Shown: positions 1-7,862, counted from the stretch's first letter. The stretch: 20,158 bases of DNA from Proteiniphilum sp. UBA5267 (GCA_002411515.1 DHTF01000071.1:1247-21404), one strand, 5' to 3'. Numbers and translations are program-made. The notes: a model not told the origin generated them from the sequence alone.

Positions 1-750
1 AAAATATTAAAAAGTACCGACAGAGACCTGAAATACACTTATGCGAAAAAATATTTTGAAGAGGGAAAATACAATCGGTCTATTACACTCCTCGAAGAAT
101 TGGTAACCTTCATGAAGGGAACTGCCCAGGCCGAGGAATCCCTGTACTTACTGGCTCAGAGCCACTACAATTCAAAAGATTATTATTCTGCAACAGAGGT
201 ATTCACTACCTATTACAATACCTATCCCAAGGGTGAATATGCCGAACCGGCGTTGTTCTACTCTGCCTATGGCTTGTACCTTGATTCCCCCGATTCGCGC
301 ATGGATCAAAGCAAAACTTACCGGGCTATAGCCGAGTTCCAAAAGTATATAGAACGATATCCTCAGACAGAAAGAGGGGAACAGGCCAAAAATTACATGT
401 TCGAATTGCAGGAGAAGCTGGCTTATAAAGAGTTGCTTGCCGCACAGCTTTACCTGGATCTGGGCAATTATATGGGGAATAATTACGAATCGGCGGTGAT
501 TACGGCGCGTGAGGCAATCAAAAGTTACCCCTATTCACGGTATCTTGAAGATTACCAGATCACCATCCTCAGAGCCCGTTATGAGTACGCACAACGAAGT
601 ACTTTGCTCACACAGCCGGAACGCTATCGTATGGTAGTAGACGAATACTTCAATTACACCAACAGCTTTCCCGAAGGGAAATATACTGCCGAAGCAAATG
701 AATATTATAAGGAGGCCCAGAAAAAGATTGATGTGCTTCCCGCTACCTGA
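1..750 (+). CDS. bamD: Outer membrane protein assembly factor BamD (3' part, 5' end outside window)
   Basis: The reading frame is open from base 1, so the gene begins upstream; the first internal ATG at base 100 is not the true start. The visible 249 residues are helical tetratricopeptide-type repeats rich in Tyr, Ala and Glu, for example the segments around KYFEEGKYNRSI and YLLAQSHYNSKDYYSA, which match the BamD/YfiO family. BamD is a lipoprotein on the periplasmic face of the outer membrane that works with BamA to fold and insert beta-barrel proteins. The signal peptide and lipobox cysteine should lie just upstream and cannot be checked. The gene ends 28 bases before the omega-subunit gene and is probably co-transcribed with it. 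Family assignment is firm. Confidence 0.9.
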   Translation, partial: KILKSTDRDLKYTYAKKYFEEGKYNRSITLLEELVTFMKGTAQAEESLYLLAQSHYNSKDYYSATEVFTTYYNTYPKGEYAEPALFYSAYGLYLDSPDSRMDQSKTYRAIAEFQKYIERYPQTERGEQAKNYMFELQEKLAYKELLAAQLYLDLGNYMGNNYESAVITAREAIKSYPYSRYLEDYQITILRARYEYAQRSTLLTQPERYRMVVDEYFNYTNSFPEGKYTAEANEYYKEAQKKIDVLPAT

Positions 751-778
751 ATAAATGTAAAATAATTGATATAGTACA

Positions 779-1111
779 ATGGATTATAGAAAAATTGCCG
801 CCAACTCCAACACGGAAACGCAGGATGTTATGAGACTGTCAGAGCCCGTGGGAAATGTGTACGAGATGGTGCGGATCATCAGCAAAAGAGCCAACCAGCT
901 CGCAGTGGAAATGAAACAGGACCTCGATACCAAACTGCAGGAGTTTGCTTCCTACAGCGACAACCTTGAGGAAGTGTTCGAAAACCACGAACAAATTGAG
1001 ATATCCCGTTTCTACGAGAAACTACCCAAACCATCACTCCTCGCCATTGAAGAATGGAAGGAAGAAGATATTTATTATCGCAATCCTTCCCGGGAGAAAG
1101 AGCTTTTCTGA
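779..1111 (+). CDS. rpoZ: RNA polymerase omega-like subunit (RpoZ, Bacteroidota type)
   Basis: This 110-residue protein matches the Bacteroidota omega subunit/Rpb6-like family. The core contains GNVYEMVRIISKRANQLAVEMK, where the conserved run of ISKRANQ with following basic and hydrophobic residues is the omega signature that clamps the beta-prime C-terminus during RNA polymerase assembly. The C-terminal half (FASYSDNLEEVFENHEQIE, then a Pro-rich LPKPSLLAIEEW segment) is the extension usual in this phylum. The start at 779 is the first ATG after bamD, with no purine-rich Shine-Dalgarno sequence. The stop lies 4 bases before the next start, so it sits inside a bamD-rpoZ-DUF4293 transcription unit. 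Family is well supported from the motif; function in this organism is inferred from the family. Confidence 0.85.
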   Translation: MDYRKIAANSNTETQDVMRLSEPVGNVYEMVRIISKRANQLAVEMKQDLDTKLQEFASYSDNLEEVFENHEQIEISRFYEKLPKPSLLAIEEWKEEDIYYRNPSREKELF

Positions 1112-1115
1112 AATT

Positions 1116-1571
1116 ATGCTGCAACGGATACAGACTCTATTTCTGCTGTTGGCAGCCGCCGCCATGCTCGTGGCATCGGTGACGCCACTGGTTTTTTTTA
1201 TTTATCAGGGAGATAGGGTGGTTTTTGAAGCCATGGGTGTCTACCTTAACAGTGAACTCAATGACTCTACCTGGGGCCTGTTCTTGCTCTCTATGGTGAG
1301 CTCGGTATTGTCGCTGCTGACCGTCTTCCTCTATAAACAGCGGATGTTGCAGATAAGGTTCTCCATTTTTAATGTGGTGTGCATGATCGGCTTTTATCTC
1401 TATTTAGGGTTCATCCTTTATAAACTGCACCCGGTTGAGAATTTGCTGTTTCAGAAGGTGGGCGTGGGCGTGATTATGCCTGTGATTGCCATCATCCTCA
1501 CCGTCCTTGCCATCCGTAAAATTGGTGCCGACGAGGCGTTGATCAGGTCTTTGAACCGATTGAGAAAATAG
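1116..1571 (+). CDS. DUF4293 family four-helix inner membrane protein
   Basis: The 151-residue product has four predicted hydrophobic helices at about residues 8-30, 52-73, 82-103 and 115-134, joined by short charged loops, and ends in a basic tail IRKIGADEALIRSLNRLRK. This architecture and the tail match DUF4293, a Bacteroidota family of unknown function. I start it at ATG 1116 (MLQRIQTLFLL) because that places the first helix at the N-terminus; the frame extends upstream to 945 but that stretch lies inside the omega gene and is hydrophilic, so it is overlap rather than protein. The gene follows the omega gene by 4 bases and is followed by a strong terminator, so it is the last gene of its operon. 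No catalytic motif is visible. Confidence 0.8.
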   Translation: MLQRIQTLFLLLAAAAMLVASVTPLVFFIYQGDRVVFEAMGVYLNSELNDSTWGLFLLSMVSSVLSLLTVFLYKQRMLQIRFSIFNVVCMIGFYLYLGFILYKLHPVENLLFQKVGVGVIMPVIAIILTVLAIRKIGADEALIRSLNRLRK

Positions 1572-1591
1572 AACCTATTTATATGATTACT

Positions 1592-1628
1592 AAAAAGCGG
1601 TGCTTCTTTTCAGGAAGCCCCGCTTTTT
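1592..1628. terminator. Bidirectional rho-independent terminator between convergent genes
   Basis: A long hairpin pairs AAAAAGCGG (1592-1600) with CCGCTTTTT (1620-1628) and GCTTC (1602-1606) with GAAGC (1614-1618), with one T/C mismatch between the two stems and a 7-base loop. The A run on the left and T run on the right make it work in either direction, which fits its place between the DUF4293 gene ending at 1571 (+) and the M48 protease gene ending at 1673 (-). Confidence 0.85.
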
Positions 1629-1672
1629 TGCGTTCTTTTGCGTTGAAAATGAAATGTTTCAGGATCAAATGA

Positions 1673-2587
1673 TCAGAATGACCACTCTTTCGAGGTCTTG
1701 GCCTTTTCTGTTTCTGCTGGCACTGGGGCTTTTGTTTGAATGGGTACCGATGTTTGATTCTGTATGCCAGCTCCTTTGTAGTACTGCATCACAGCAGGCA
1801 TGATCTTCTCAATATTGGCAATGCGCTTGCTGTCGGTGGGGTGCGTGCTCAGAAATTCGGGCACCTGCGCTCCACCACCATCCTGGGCCATCCTTGTCCA
1901 GAAGGGCACGGCGACCTGCGGGTTATAACCAGCCATTGCCATCACGATGAGGCCAATCTCATCAGCTTCATACTCCTGCTTGCGAGCATAGGGCATCATT
2001 ACCCCATACTGGGCACCCAGACCAAAAACGGTTTGTCCTAGCTGCTGCATAGCTTGCGAATTGCCCAAAAGACCCCCTGCAATGGCACCACCATATTGCA
2101 ACGCTACCTGTTGACTGAGCCTTTCACTGGAATGCTGGGCAATTACGTGGGCAATTTCATGACCGATCACCACAGCCAGGGCTTCTTCGGTTTGTGTTAC
2201 CGGCAACAGGCCGGTGTAGATCACAACTTTGCCGCCAGGCATGGCAAAGGCATTTACACTCTTGTCCTTCACCAGGTTGAATTCCCAGGAAAAGTTTTCC
2301 AATTCGGAGGCATAACCGTTGTTGGTGTAAAATGTCTCCACGGCATTCGCAATGCGGGTGCCAATGCGAGTGACCATTGCGGCATTGGATGTGCCTTTTT
2401 CCAACGGAGCGGTACGCATGAAGTCTTGATACTGCTGCAGACTCAACGCGATGACTTCCTGATTCGATACCAGCTGTAGCTGTCTCCTTCCTGTAAAGGG
2501 CACACTGCCGCACGATTCAAAAAGCAATACCGTGAATAACAGCATGATCTGCATGGATAGACTGGGGAATGAAATTATTTTCTTCAT
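1673..2587 (-). CDS. M48 family zinc metalloprotease, putative lipoprotein
   Basis: The 304-residue product has an N-terminal hydrophobic signal ending LLFESC, with Cys26 as the likely lipidated residue; the lipobox is relaxed, as is common in Bacteroidota. The zinc site HEIAH is at 143-147 and a downstream EYEAD motif at 205-209 supplies the expected third glutamate ligand. SVNAFAMPGGKVVIYTGLL just before the zinc site is typical of soluble M48 proteases such as E. coli LoiP, YcaL and BepA, which act in the periplasm in quality control of outer-membrane proteins. There is no TPR domain, so it resembles LoiP/YcaL more than full-length BepA. The C-terminal about 40 residues are low-complexity (Lys, Pro, Thr). 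The gene is monocistronic and reads divergently from parC. Substrate is unknown. Confidence 0.9.
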   Translation of the reverse strand: MKKIISFPSLSMQIMLLFTVLLFESCGSVPFTGRRQLQLVSNQEVIALSLQQYQDFMRTAPLEKGTSNAAMVTRIGTRIANAVETFYTNNGYASELENFSWEFNLVKDKSVNAFAMPGGKVVIYTGLLPVTQTEEALAVVIGHEIAHVIAQHSSERLSQQVALQYGGAIAGGLLGNSQAMQQLGQTVFGLGAQYGVMMPYARKQEYEADEIGLIVMAMAGYNPQVAVPFWTRMAQDGGGAQVPEFLSTHPTDSKRIANIEKIMPAVMQYYKGAGIQNQTSVPIQTKAPVPAETEKAKTSKEWSF

Positions 2588-2707
2588 AGACTAATAAATT
2601 TATGATCGATGTTTTGTTCATTGTTTTTTTTGACTTTCCTTCTTTATAAGATGCATGTGACGCTTAAATTGATCGAGCGTTCCATATACTGCTTAAACAG
2701 TTTTATG

Positions 2708-2715
2708 CAAAAGTA
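2708..2715 (-). promoter_or_regulatory. Possible -7 promoter element for the M48 protease gene
   Basis: The minus strand reads TACTTTTG, a full match to the Bacteroidota -7 pattern TAnnTTTG. Transcription would start near 2700 and give a leader of about 115 bases before ATG 2587. I see no good TTG/TTTG -33 partner at the expected 19-21 base distance, so the call is tentative. Confidence 0.4.
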
Positions 2716-2767
2716 GTTTATTTCCGGCATATTATTTCTTTTTCCACGTTATCTCCTTATCATGGAC

Positions 2768-2792
2768 AAAAAATGGGATTTTTTTCCCGTTT
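2768..2792 (-). terminator. Terminator-like hairpin facing left in the divergent region
   Basis: AAATGGGA (2771-2778) pairs with TCCCGTTT (2785-2792), including one G-U pair, around a six-T loop. Read on the minus strand, the stem is followed by a run of T, the form of a weak rho-independent terminator. It lies between the leftward M48 promoter candidate and the rightward parC promoter, where it could stop antisense transcription. No gene end lies immediately to its right, so function is uncertain. Confidence 0.3.
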
Positions 2793-2831
2793 ATCCTCTG
2801 TGTGACATCGGCAGCAGAACAAAAAATCTTT

Positions 2832-2861
2832 TTGATTTAACCCCCAAATTACCTATCTTTG
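2832..2861 (+). promoter_or_regulatory. Bacteroidota-type promoter for parC
   Basis: TTG at 2832-2834 (part of TTTG) and TATCTTTG at 2854-2861 are separated by 19 bases, a full match to the phylum's -33/-7 promoter pattern TTTG-N19-TAnnTTTG. The start site would fall near 2868, giving a leader of about 90 bases that contains an inverted repeat and a short upstream ORF. Confidence 0.7.
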
Positions 2862-2890
2862 AATGATTTTTTTATTAAACAAAAACATCC

Positions 2891-2956
2891 ATGATAGGAA
2901 TGTTACAGTTCGGTTTTTTAAACCGTCAACGTAACATGTGTATAGTAGTAAACTGA
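2891..2956 (+). CDS. Possible 21-residue leader peptide, in frame with parC
   Basis: ATG 2891 opens a 21-codon frame ending in TGA 2954-2956. The frame is the same as parC, and only one codon (TGT) separates the stop from the parC ATG. The peptide is hydrophobic-to-basic with no obvious run of a regulated amino acid. It overlaps the hairpin at 2900-2937, so translating it would melt that stem. It could be a chance ORF; the case rests on position and arrangement only. Confidence 0.2.
   Translation: MIGMLQFGFLNRQRNMCIVVN
2900..2937 (+). promoter_or_regulatory. Long imperfect inverted repeat in the parC leader
   Basis: ATGTTAC (2900-2906) pairs with GTAACAT (2931-2937); inside it, GTT (2908-2910) pairs with AAC (2928-2930) and CGGTTT (2911-2916) with AAACCG (2920-2925), with small bulges and a three-T loop. 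The structure ends 22 bases before the parC ATG. It could be an RNA hairpin affecting translation or a binding site in DNA. It has no T run after it, so it is not a standard terminator. Confidence 0.5.
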
Positions 2957-2959
2957 TGT

Positions 2960-5656
2960 ATGTCTGAAGATCAAATTAACGACGACGAAATAACAGATAA
3001 AAGTGGGACAGAAGAGGAAGAGACCGATTTGTTATTCAAGTCGGCCTCTAACACAAAAATACCCGTGAAACTGGGCGAGGATAGCACGCTCAACCTCTCC
3101 AAGATGTATCAGAACTGGTTTTTGGATTACGCTTCCTACGTGATCCTGGAACGTGCCGTACCGCATATTTCCGATGGTTTGAAGCCCGTGCAGCGCCGCA
3201 TCCTGCATGCGATGAAGCGAATCGACGATGGGCGATACAACAAAGTGGCCAACCTCATTGGTAATACCATGCAGTACCATCCCCACGGCGATGCGTCTAT
3301 CGGCGATGCGCTGGTGCAGATGGGTCAAAAAGATCTGCTCATTGATACGCAGGGTAACTGGGGAAATATCCTTACCGGAGACGGTGCCGCGGCACCCCGT
3401 TATATTGAAGCCCGCTTAACGAAGTTTGCGCTGGAGGTACTGTTTAATCCCAAAACAACCGAATGGAAGCCATCGTACGACGGCAGAAACAAAGAGCCAG
3501 TGACCCTCCCGGCCAAGTTTCCCCTGCTACTGGCACAGGGAGCCGAAGGTATTGCCGTGGGTCTCTCTTCTAAAATACTACCCCACAACTTCAACGAGTT
3601 GTGTGATGCTGCCATTGCCTATCTCGAGGAAAAACCGTTTGCACTCTATCCTGATTTTCAGACTGGTGGCTTTATCGATGTTGAGAAATACAATGATGGT
3701 GAGCGTGGTGGCTCGGTAAAAGTGCGTTCCACCATCACGAAGCTGGATAATAAAACCCTTATAATCAAAGATGTTCCTTATGGAAGGACGACCGCCAGCG
3801 TGGTAGATTCTATCCTGAAGGCGAACGACAAGGGGAAAATAAAAATAAAAAAAGTAGACGATATCACTGCGCAAAATGTGGAAATCCACGTACAGCTTGC
3901 GCCGGGTGTCTCTTCCGACAAGACCATCGATGCCCTCTATGCCTTTACAGACTGCGAGATCAGCATCTCTCCCAACTGTTGCGTCATCGATGACAACAAA
4001 CCACATTTCCTGACAGTTAGCGACGTTCTGCGGGTCTCTGTCGACAATACCAAAGATAGCCTCCGCAAGGAACTGGAGATTGAACGGACCGAAAAGCAAG
4101 AGGCGCTGCTATTTGCCACACTCGAAAAGATATTCATCGAAGAACGGATATACAAGGACAAGGAATTTGAGAATGCCAAAAATATGGATGCCGCCGTGCT
4201 GCATATCGATCAACGGCTTCAACCGTTTAAAGAGACCTTTATCCGTGAGATCAACCGGGATGACATCCTCAGGCTCATGGAGATAAAGATGGCACGTATT
4301 CTCAAGTTCAATTCTGATAAGGCCAATGATCTCATCGCCAGGTTACTGGAAGAGATTGATGAAATCACCCACAACCTCAATAACCTGGTCGATTATACCA
4401 TCTCCTGGTACCTCATGCTCAAGGAACGCTATGGGAAAAATTATCCCCGGAAGACAGAGATACGCAGTTTTGAGAACATTGAGGCGGTAAAAGTGGCCGA
4501 AGCAAATGAGAAGCTCTATGTGAACAAAGAGGAAGGATTCATTGGTACCGGCATGAAAAAAGATGAATTCGTCTGCAACTGTTCAGACATCGACGACATC
4601 ATCGTCTTCTTCAAAGACGGGAAGTACAAGGTGGTGAAAGTAAGCGAGAAAATGTTCGTTGGCAAAAATATTCTCTACGCGAATGTCTTCAAGAAGAACG
4701 ACAAGCGCACCATCTACAACGTGATTTATCGCGACGGAAAGACAGGACCCCACTACATTAAACGGTTTCCGGTTACCGGTGTCACGCGCGACAAAGAGTA
4801 TGACCTGACAAAGGAAAAGCCCGGATCGCGCATTGCGTATTTCAGTGCAAACCCCAACGGTGAAGCGGAAACCGTTAAAGTGATCCTGAAACCAAAACCT
4901 CGACTGCGTATACTGCAGTTTGAGAAAGACTTCAGCGACATAGAGATCAAGGGACGTGGCGCCATGGGTAACATCCTCACCAAAGCCGACGTGCACCGCA
5001 TTCAGTTGAAACAAAAGGGACTCTCCACGCTGGGTGGACGTAAGGTCTGGTATGATCCCGACGTGCTTCGTCTCAACTATGAAGGGGACGGAAAGTATCT
5101 TGGTGAGTTCCAGGGCGACGACATGATCCTGGTCACGACCTGGAGCGGTGAGTATCGTGTATGTAATTTCGATCTGACCAATCATTTTCCCTCCGACATA
5201 CACTACATTGAGAAATTTGATGAAACCAAAGTGTGGTCTGTAGCCCTCTTTGATGCCGATCAAGGGTATGCCTACCTGAAACGATTTACCTTCGAGGCTA
5301 CGGAGAAACCGTTAAATTTCCTGGGTGATAACCCCGAATCCCAATTATTTTTGCTTACCGATGTTGTTTTTCCACGGGTAAAGGTTATCTTTGGCGGGAA
5401 TGACGATTTTCGCGAACCACTTGAGATTGATGTGGAGGAATTTATCGGTGTAAAAAGCTATAAGGCAAAAGGAAAGAGATTATCGAACTTCGAGGTGAAA
5501 ACAGTGGAGGAGCTTGAACCACTGAGATTTCCCGAGCCGGTAGCGGAATCACAGGAGACTATGACCGTGCAGATAGATGATGAAAACGGAGATACACCGC
5601 TGTCGAATGCTGATTTGCGGGACGAGATCACGGGACAGATGAAATTATTCGATTAA
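2960..5656 (+). CDS. parC: DNA topoisomerase IV subunit A (ParC)
   Basis: The 898-residue product is the DNA-cleaving subunit of a type IIA topoisomerase, which passes one duplex through another to unlink daughter chromosomes. The winged-helix catalytic core begins at about residue 45 with DYASYVILERAVPHI and DGLKPVQRRIL (73-82). The YHPHGD motif is at 106-111, and the active tyrosine is Tyr148 in AAPRYIEARL. The tower and coiled-coil segment follows to about residue 490, then a C-terminal beta-strand-rich DNA-wrapping region and an acidic tail ending QMKLFD. The core and the divergent C-terminal domain fit the Bacteroidota ParC-like branch more than classical GyrA: I see no canonical GyrA box (QxxGGxG) in the C-terminal region. 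ATG 2960 is the first possible start, because TGA at 2954 is an in-frame stop. The partner subunit ParE is not in the window. The DUF3316 gene follows by 17 bases. Confidence 0.9.
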   Translation: MSEDQINDDEITDKSGTEEEETDLLFKSASNTKIPVKLGEDSTLNLSKMYQNWFLDYASYVILERAVPHISDGLKPVQRRILHAMKRIDDGRYNKVANLIGNTMQYHPHGDASIGDALVQMGQKDLLIDTQGNWGNILTGDGAAAPRYIEARLTKFALEVLFNPKTTEWKPSYDGRNKEPVTLPAKFPLLLAQGAEGIAVGLSSKILPHNFNELCDAAIAYLEEKPFALYPDFQTGGFIDVEKYNDGERGGSVKVRSTITKLDNKTLIIKDVPYGRTTASVVDSILKANDKGKIKIKKVDDITAQNVEIHVQLAPGVSSDKTIDALYAFTDCEISISPNCCVIDDNKPHFLTVSDVLRVSVDNTKDSLRKELEIERTEKQEALLFATLEKIFIEERIYKDKEFENAKNMDAAVLHIDQRLQPFKETFIREINRDDILRLMEIKMARILKFNSDKANDLIARLLEEIDEITHNLNNLVDYTISWYLMLKERYGKNYPRKTEIRSFENIEAVKVAEANEKLYVNKEEGFIGTGMKKDEFVCNCSDIDDIIVFFKDGKYKVVKVSEKMFVGKNILYANVFKKNDKRTIYNVIYRDGKTGPHYIKRFPVTGVTRDKEYDLTKEKPGSRIAYFSANPNGEAETVKVILKPKPRLRILQFEKDFSDIEIKGRGAMGNILTKADVHRIQLKQKGLSTLGGRKVWYDPDVLRLNYEGDGKYLGEFQGDDMILVTTWSGEYRVCNFDLTNHFPSDIHYIEKFDETKVWSVALFDADQGYAYLKRFTFEATEKPLNFLGDNPESQLFLLTDVVFPRVKVIFGGNDDFREPLEIDVEEFIGVKSYKAKGKRLSNFEVKTVEELEPLRFPEPVAESQETMTVQIDDENGDTPLSNADLRDEITGQMKLFD

Positions 5657-5673
5657 TTTATCCGAACAAACGC

Positions 5674-6516
5674 ATGAAACGAGCAGCAACATTGATGATA
5701 GTATGGAGCAGTTTTTTCTGCGGTTTGTTTTCTCAACAGCAACTTCTTTTGGAAGGGGTAACCCCTGTGAATCATGCTACCCTGGTGGGGGTAGGGAAAG
5801 CCTATCTGTATGATAGTTACTTGTCGCCACTCACCTACAGTGGCTTCAGCATGACGCTTTTGCACGAACGACTGAAGCAGTCACCTTACTTTTCCGGGAA
5901 GCTATTGCTGCAGCAGCAATTTCATATACAAGTAGGTATCACCAAAAATCCCACCGCTTCGGCATCGGAGTACTATGGCGACATCGGTTATTACCTGACC
6001 GCCTTTTATCCATTGGTGCAAACGTCGCGTTTCAGGTTGCTGGGCGGAGGTGGCTGGGATGCATCGCTGGGTGGCATCTACAATGTGCGCAACTCCAATA
6101 ATCCCGGATCGCTGAAGGTGTCCACCAACCTCAACCTCTCGGCAATGGCAAGCTATAGCTTCCCATGGGCAACTTTTCGCTGGCAAATCTCGTCCCCTTT
6201 TGCCGGATTGTTTTTCTCACCGGAGTATGGACATTCCTACTACGAAATTTTTACGCTGGGTAATGGCAAAGGAACGGTGCATTTGGCTTCATTCCACAAC
6301 CAGCTCTCGTTGCGAAACTATTTTACGGTAGACATACCCTTCGAGAAGCTCACCTTGCGTACAGGTTACCTGGGAGATTTTTACCGGACAGAGGTGAATG
6401 AACTAACTACGAAAATAACAGTCCATCAGTTCATGCTGGGACTGGCATTTGAGTCGATCAACTTTGGAGGCCGGAAAGCACGCAGGAGCCAGCCTCTGAA
6501 GAGCAGTTATTACTAA
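5674..6516 (+). CDS. DUF3316 family exported protein
   Basis: The 280-residue protein starts with a clear signal peptide (MKRAATLMIVWSSFFCGLFS). The mature part has alternating aromatic and polar residues with many Tyr, Gly and Phe, including the motif VGKAYLYDSYLSPLTYSG near the N-terminus. This matches DUF3316, a Bacteroidota family of unknown function. The composition suggests many beta strands and an envelope location, possibly an outer-membrane barrel, but that is inference. It begins 17 bases after parC and is probably co-transcribed with it. No catalytic motif is visible. Confidence 0.75.
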   Translation: MKRAATLMIVWSSFFCGLFSQQQLLLEGVTPVNHATLVGVGKAYLYDSYLSPLTYSGFSMTLLHERLKQSPYFSGKLLLQQQFHIQVGITKNPTASASEYYGDIGYYLTAFYPLVQTSRFRLLGGGGWDASLGGIYNVRNSNNPGSLKVSTNLNLSAMASYSFPWATFRWQISSPFAGLFFSPEYGHSYYEIFTLGNGKGTVHLASFHNQLSLRNYFTVDIPFEKLTLRTGYLGDFYRTEVNELTTKITVHQFMLGLAFESINFGGRKARRSQPLKSSYY

Positions 6517-6560
6517 TTGAATTGCAGGGTTGAAGAAATAATCTCACCCTCAATGGTTAC

Positions 6561-6588
6561 TGGCAGATCACTACAGGCTGTTCTGCCA
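6561..6588 (+). promoter_or_regulatory. Inverted repeat upstream of the PatB-type lyase gene
   Basis: TGGCAGA (6561-6567) and TCTGCCA (6582-6588) are perfect 7-base inverted repeats 14 bases apart, with a smaller ACAG-G-CTGT repeat nested between them. The element ends 28 bases before ATG 6617. It could be an operator or a leader hairpin; no long T run follows, so a terminator for the upstream gene is less likely. Confidence 0.4.
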
Positions 6589-6616
6589 AGTGCTTTTACG
6601 ATATACTATTGATAAT

Positions 6617-7789
6617 ATGAAGTTTAATTTCGACGAATTGGTCGATCGATCTCATACTGACAGTGTCAAACTGGATAAATTGAAGTCCCTCTATGGTGAG
6701 GTTGATTTGACGCCGCTCTGGGTGGCCGACACCGATTTCAAGTCTCCTCCGGCTATCATTGAAGCAATGAAAAAAAGAGTGGAGCATGGTGTTTTCGGCT
6801 ATACTACGCCCCCAGAGAACTATCTTTCCTCCATTGTGCAGTGGCTGCAAAGCCGCCACCATTGGACTGTGCTGCCAGAGCAGATCAATTTTGTGCCGGG
6901 TGTGGTGAAAGGGATCGCCTTCGCCCTCGATGTTTTCACCCGCGAAGGTGATCGGGTCATCATCCAGCCTCCAGTCTATCATCCTTTCCGGTTGGTGCCC
7001 ACCGCCCTGAAACGGAATGTGGTCAACAACCCCCTGATCCTGGAAAACGGTCGATACAGGATGGATCTGGCAGGCTTGAGAGAGATTCTCTCACGGCAGA
7101 CATGCAAGTTGCTTATCCTTTGCAATCCACACAACCCGGGAGGAAGGGTATGGAGTAAAGAAGAATTGAAGGAGCTTGCTGAGATCTGTTCCGATCACGG
7201 GGTGATGGTTATCTCCGATGAAATTCATGCCGATATGGCATTGCCGGGATTCAGGCATATTCCTTTTGCGTCGGTTTCCCGTGAAGCCGAAGAAATAAGC
7301 CTGACCCTGATGGCGCCAAGTAAAACATTCAATATCGCAGGCATTGTGAGTTCTTTTGCCGTGATACCCAATAAGGAGATCAGAGAACAATATCTGGGTT
7401 ATCTGGAGCCGCGTGAACTCTCGCAAGGAACCATCTTTGCGTATACTGCCACCCTCGCTGCCTACGAAGAGGGAGCCGAGTGGTTGGAGCAGATGAACGA
7501 ATATGTGCAGGGAAACGTGGACTTTGTAAACAATTACCTTAAAGAGCATATTCCTCAAATAAAGGCCATGCTGCCGGAAGCTTCTTTTTTGGTGTGGTTG
7601 GATTGTCGTGCGTTACACCTCTCCCAACAGGAGCTGGTCAACCTTTTCGTGAATAGAGCGCGTCTGGCCCTCAACGATGGCACCATGTTCGGACCGGGTG
7701 GTGAAGGTTTCATGCGGCTTAATGTGGGTACCCCGCGGCAGGTACTGGAACAGGCTCTTAATAAACTTAAAAATGCTGTTCGCGGATAA
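6617..7789 (+). CDS. PatB/MalY-type PLP-dependent C-S lyase (cystathionine beta-lyase-like aminotransferase)
   Basis: The 390-residue product is a fold-type I PLP enzyme. Visible landmarks are WVADTDFKSPPAI (35-47), GYTTPP (61-66), CNPHNPGG (169-176), SDEIHAD (200-206), the PLP-binding lysine in APSKTFNIAG (Lys236) and the C-terminal FMRLNVGTPR with the substrate carboxylate-binding arginine. The WVADxDF opening and HNPxGRVW segment are typical of the MalY/PatB subgroup, which cleaves cystathionine or cysteine to pyruvate, ammonia and a thiol or sulfide, rather than true transaminases. I chose ATG 6617 (MKFNFDELVDR); the frame can be extended to GTG 6590 but that adds an atypical N-terminus and runs over the inverted repeat. 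No sulfur-metabolism gene adjoins, so the exact substrate is open. Confidence 0.88.
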   Translation: MKFNFDELVDRSHTDSVKLDKLKSLYGEVDLTPLWVADTDFKSPPAIIEAMKKRVEHGVFGYTTPPENYLSSIVQWLQSRHHWTVLPEQINFVPGVVKGIAFALDVFTREGDRVIIQPPVYHPFRLVPTALKRNVVNNPLILENGRYRMDLAGLREILSRQTCKLLILCNPHNPGGRVWSKEELKELAEICSDHGVMVISDEIHADMALPGFRHIPFASVSREAEEISLTLMAPSKTFNIAGIVSSFAVIPNKEIREQYLGYLEPRELSQGTIFAYTATLAAYEEGAEWLEQMNEYVQGNVDFVNNYLKEHIPQIKAMLPEASFLVWLDCRALHLSQQELVNLFVNRARLALNDGTMFGPGGEGFMRLNVGTPRQVLEQALNKLKNAVRG

Positions 7790-7862
7790 ACATCGTTCCC
7801 GCTGGATTGTTTTAATGGGTCAATGAATATAGTCAATAATATAAATATATAATATATACACA

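Noticed and set aside
945..1115. N-terminal extension of the DUF4293 protein
   Set aside because: The segment lies within the omega gene, is hydrophilic and would hide the first membrane helix behind 57 atypical residues.
4583..5263. 226-codon minus-strand frame inside parC
   Set aside because: It is a shadow of the highly conserved ParC frame, with no promoter or recognisable domain.
7830..7862. AT-rich ATATA tract before slyD as a phase-variable repeat
   Set aside because: The tract is irregular rather than a clean tandem repeat and is no more than a typical AT-rich upstream region.
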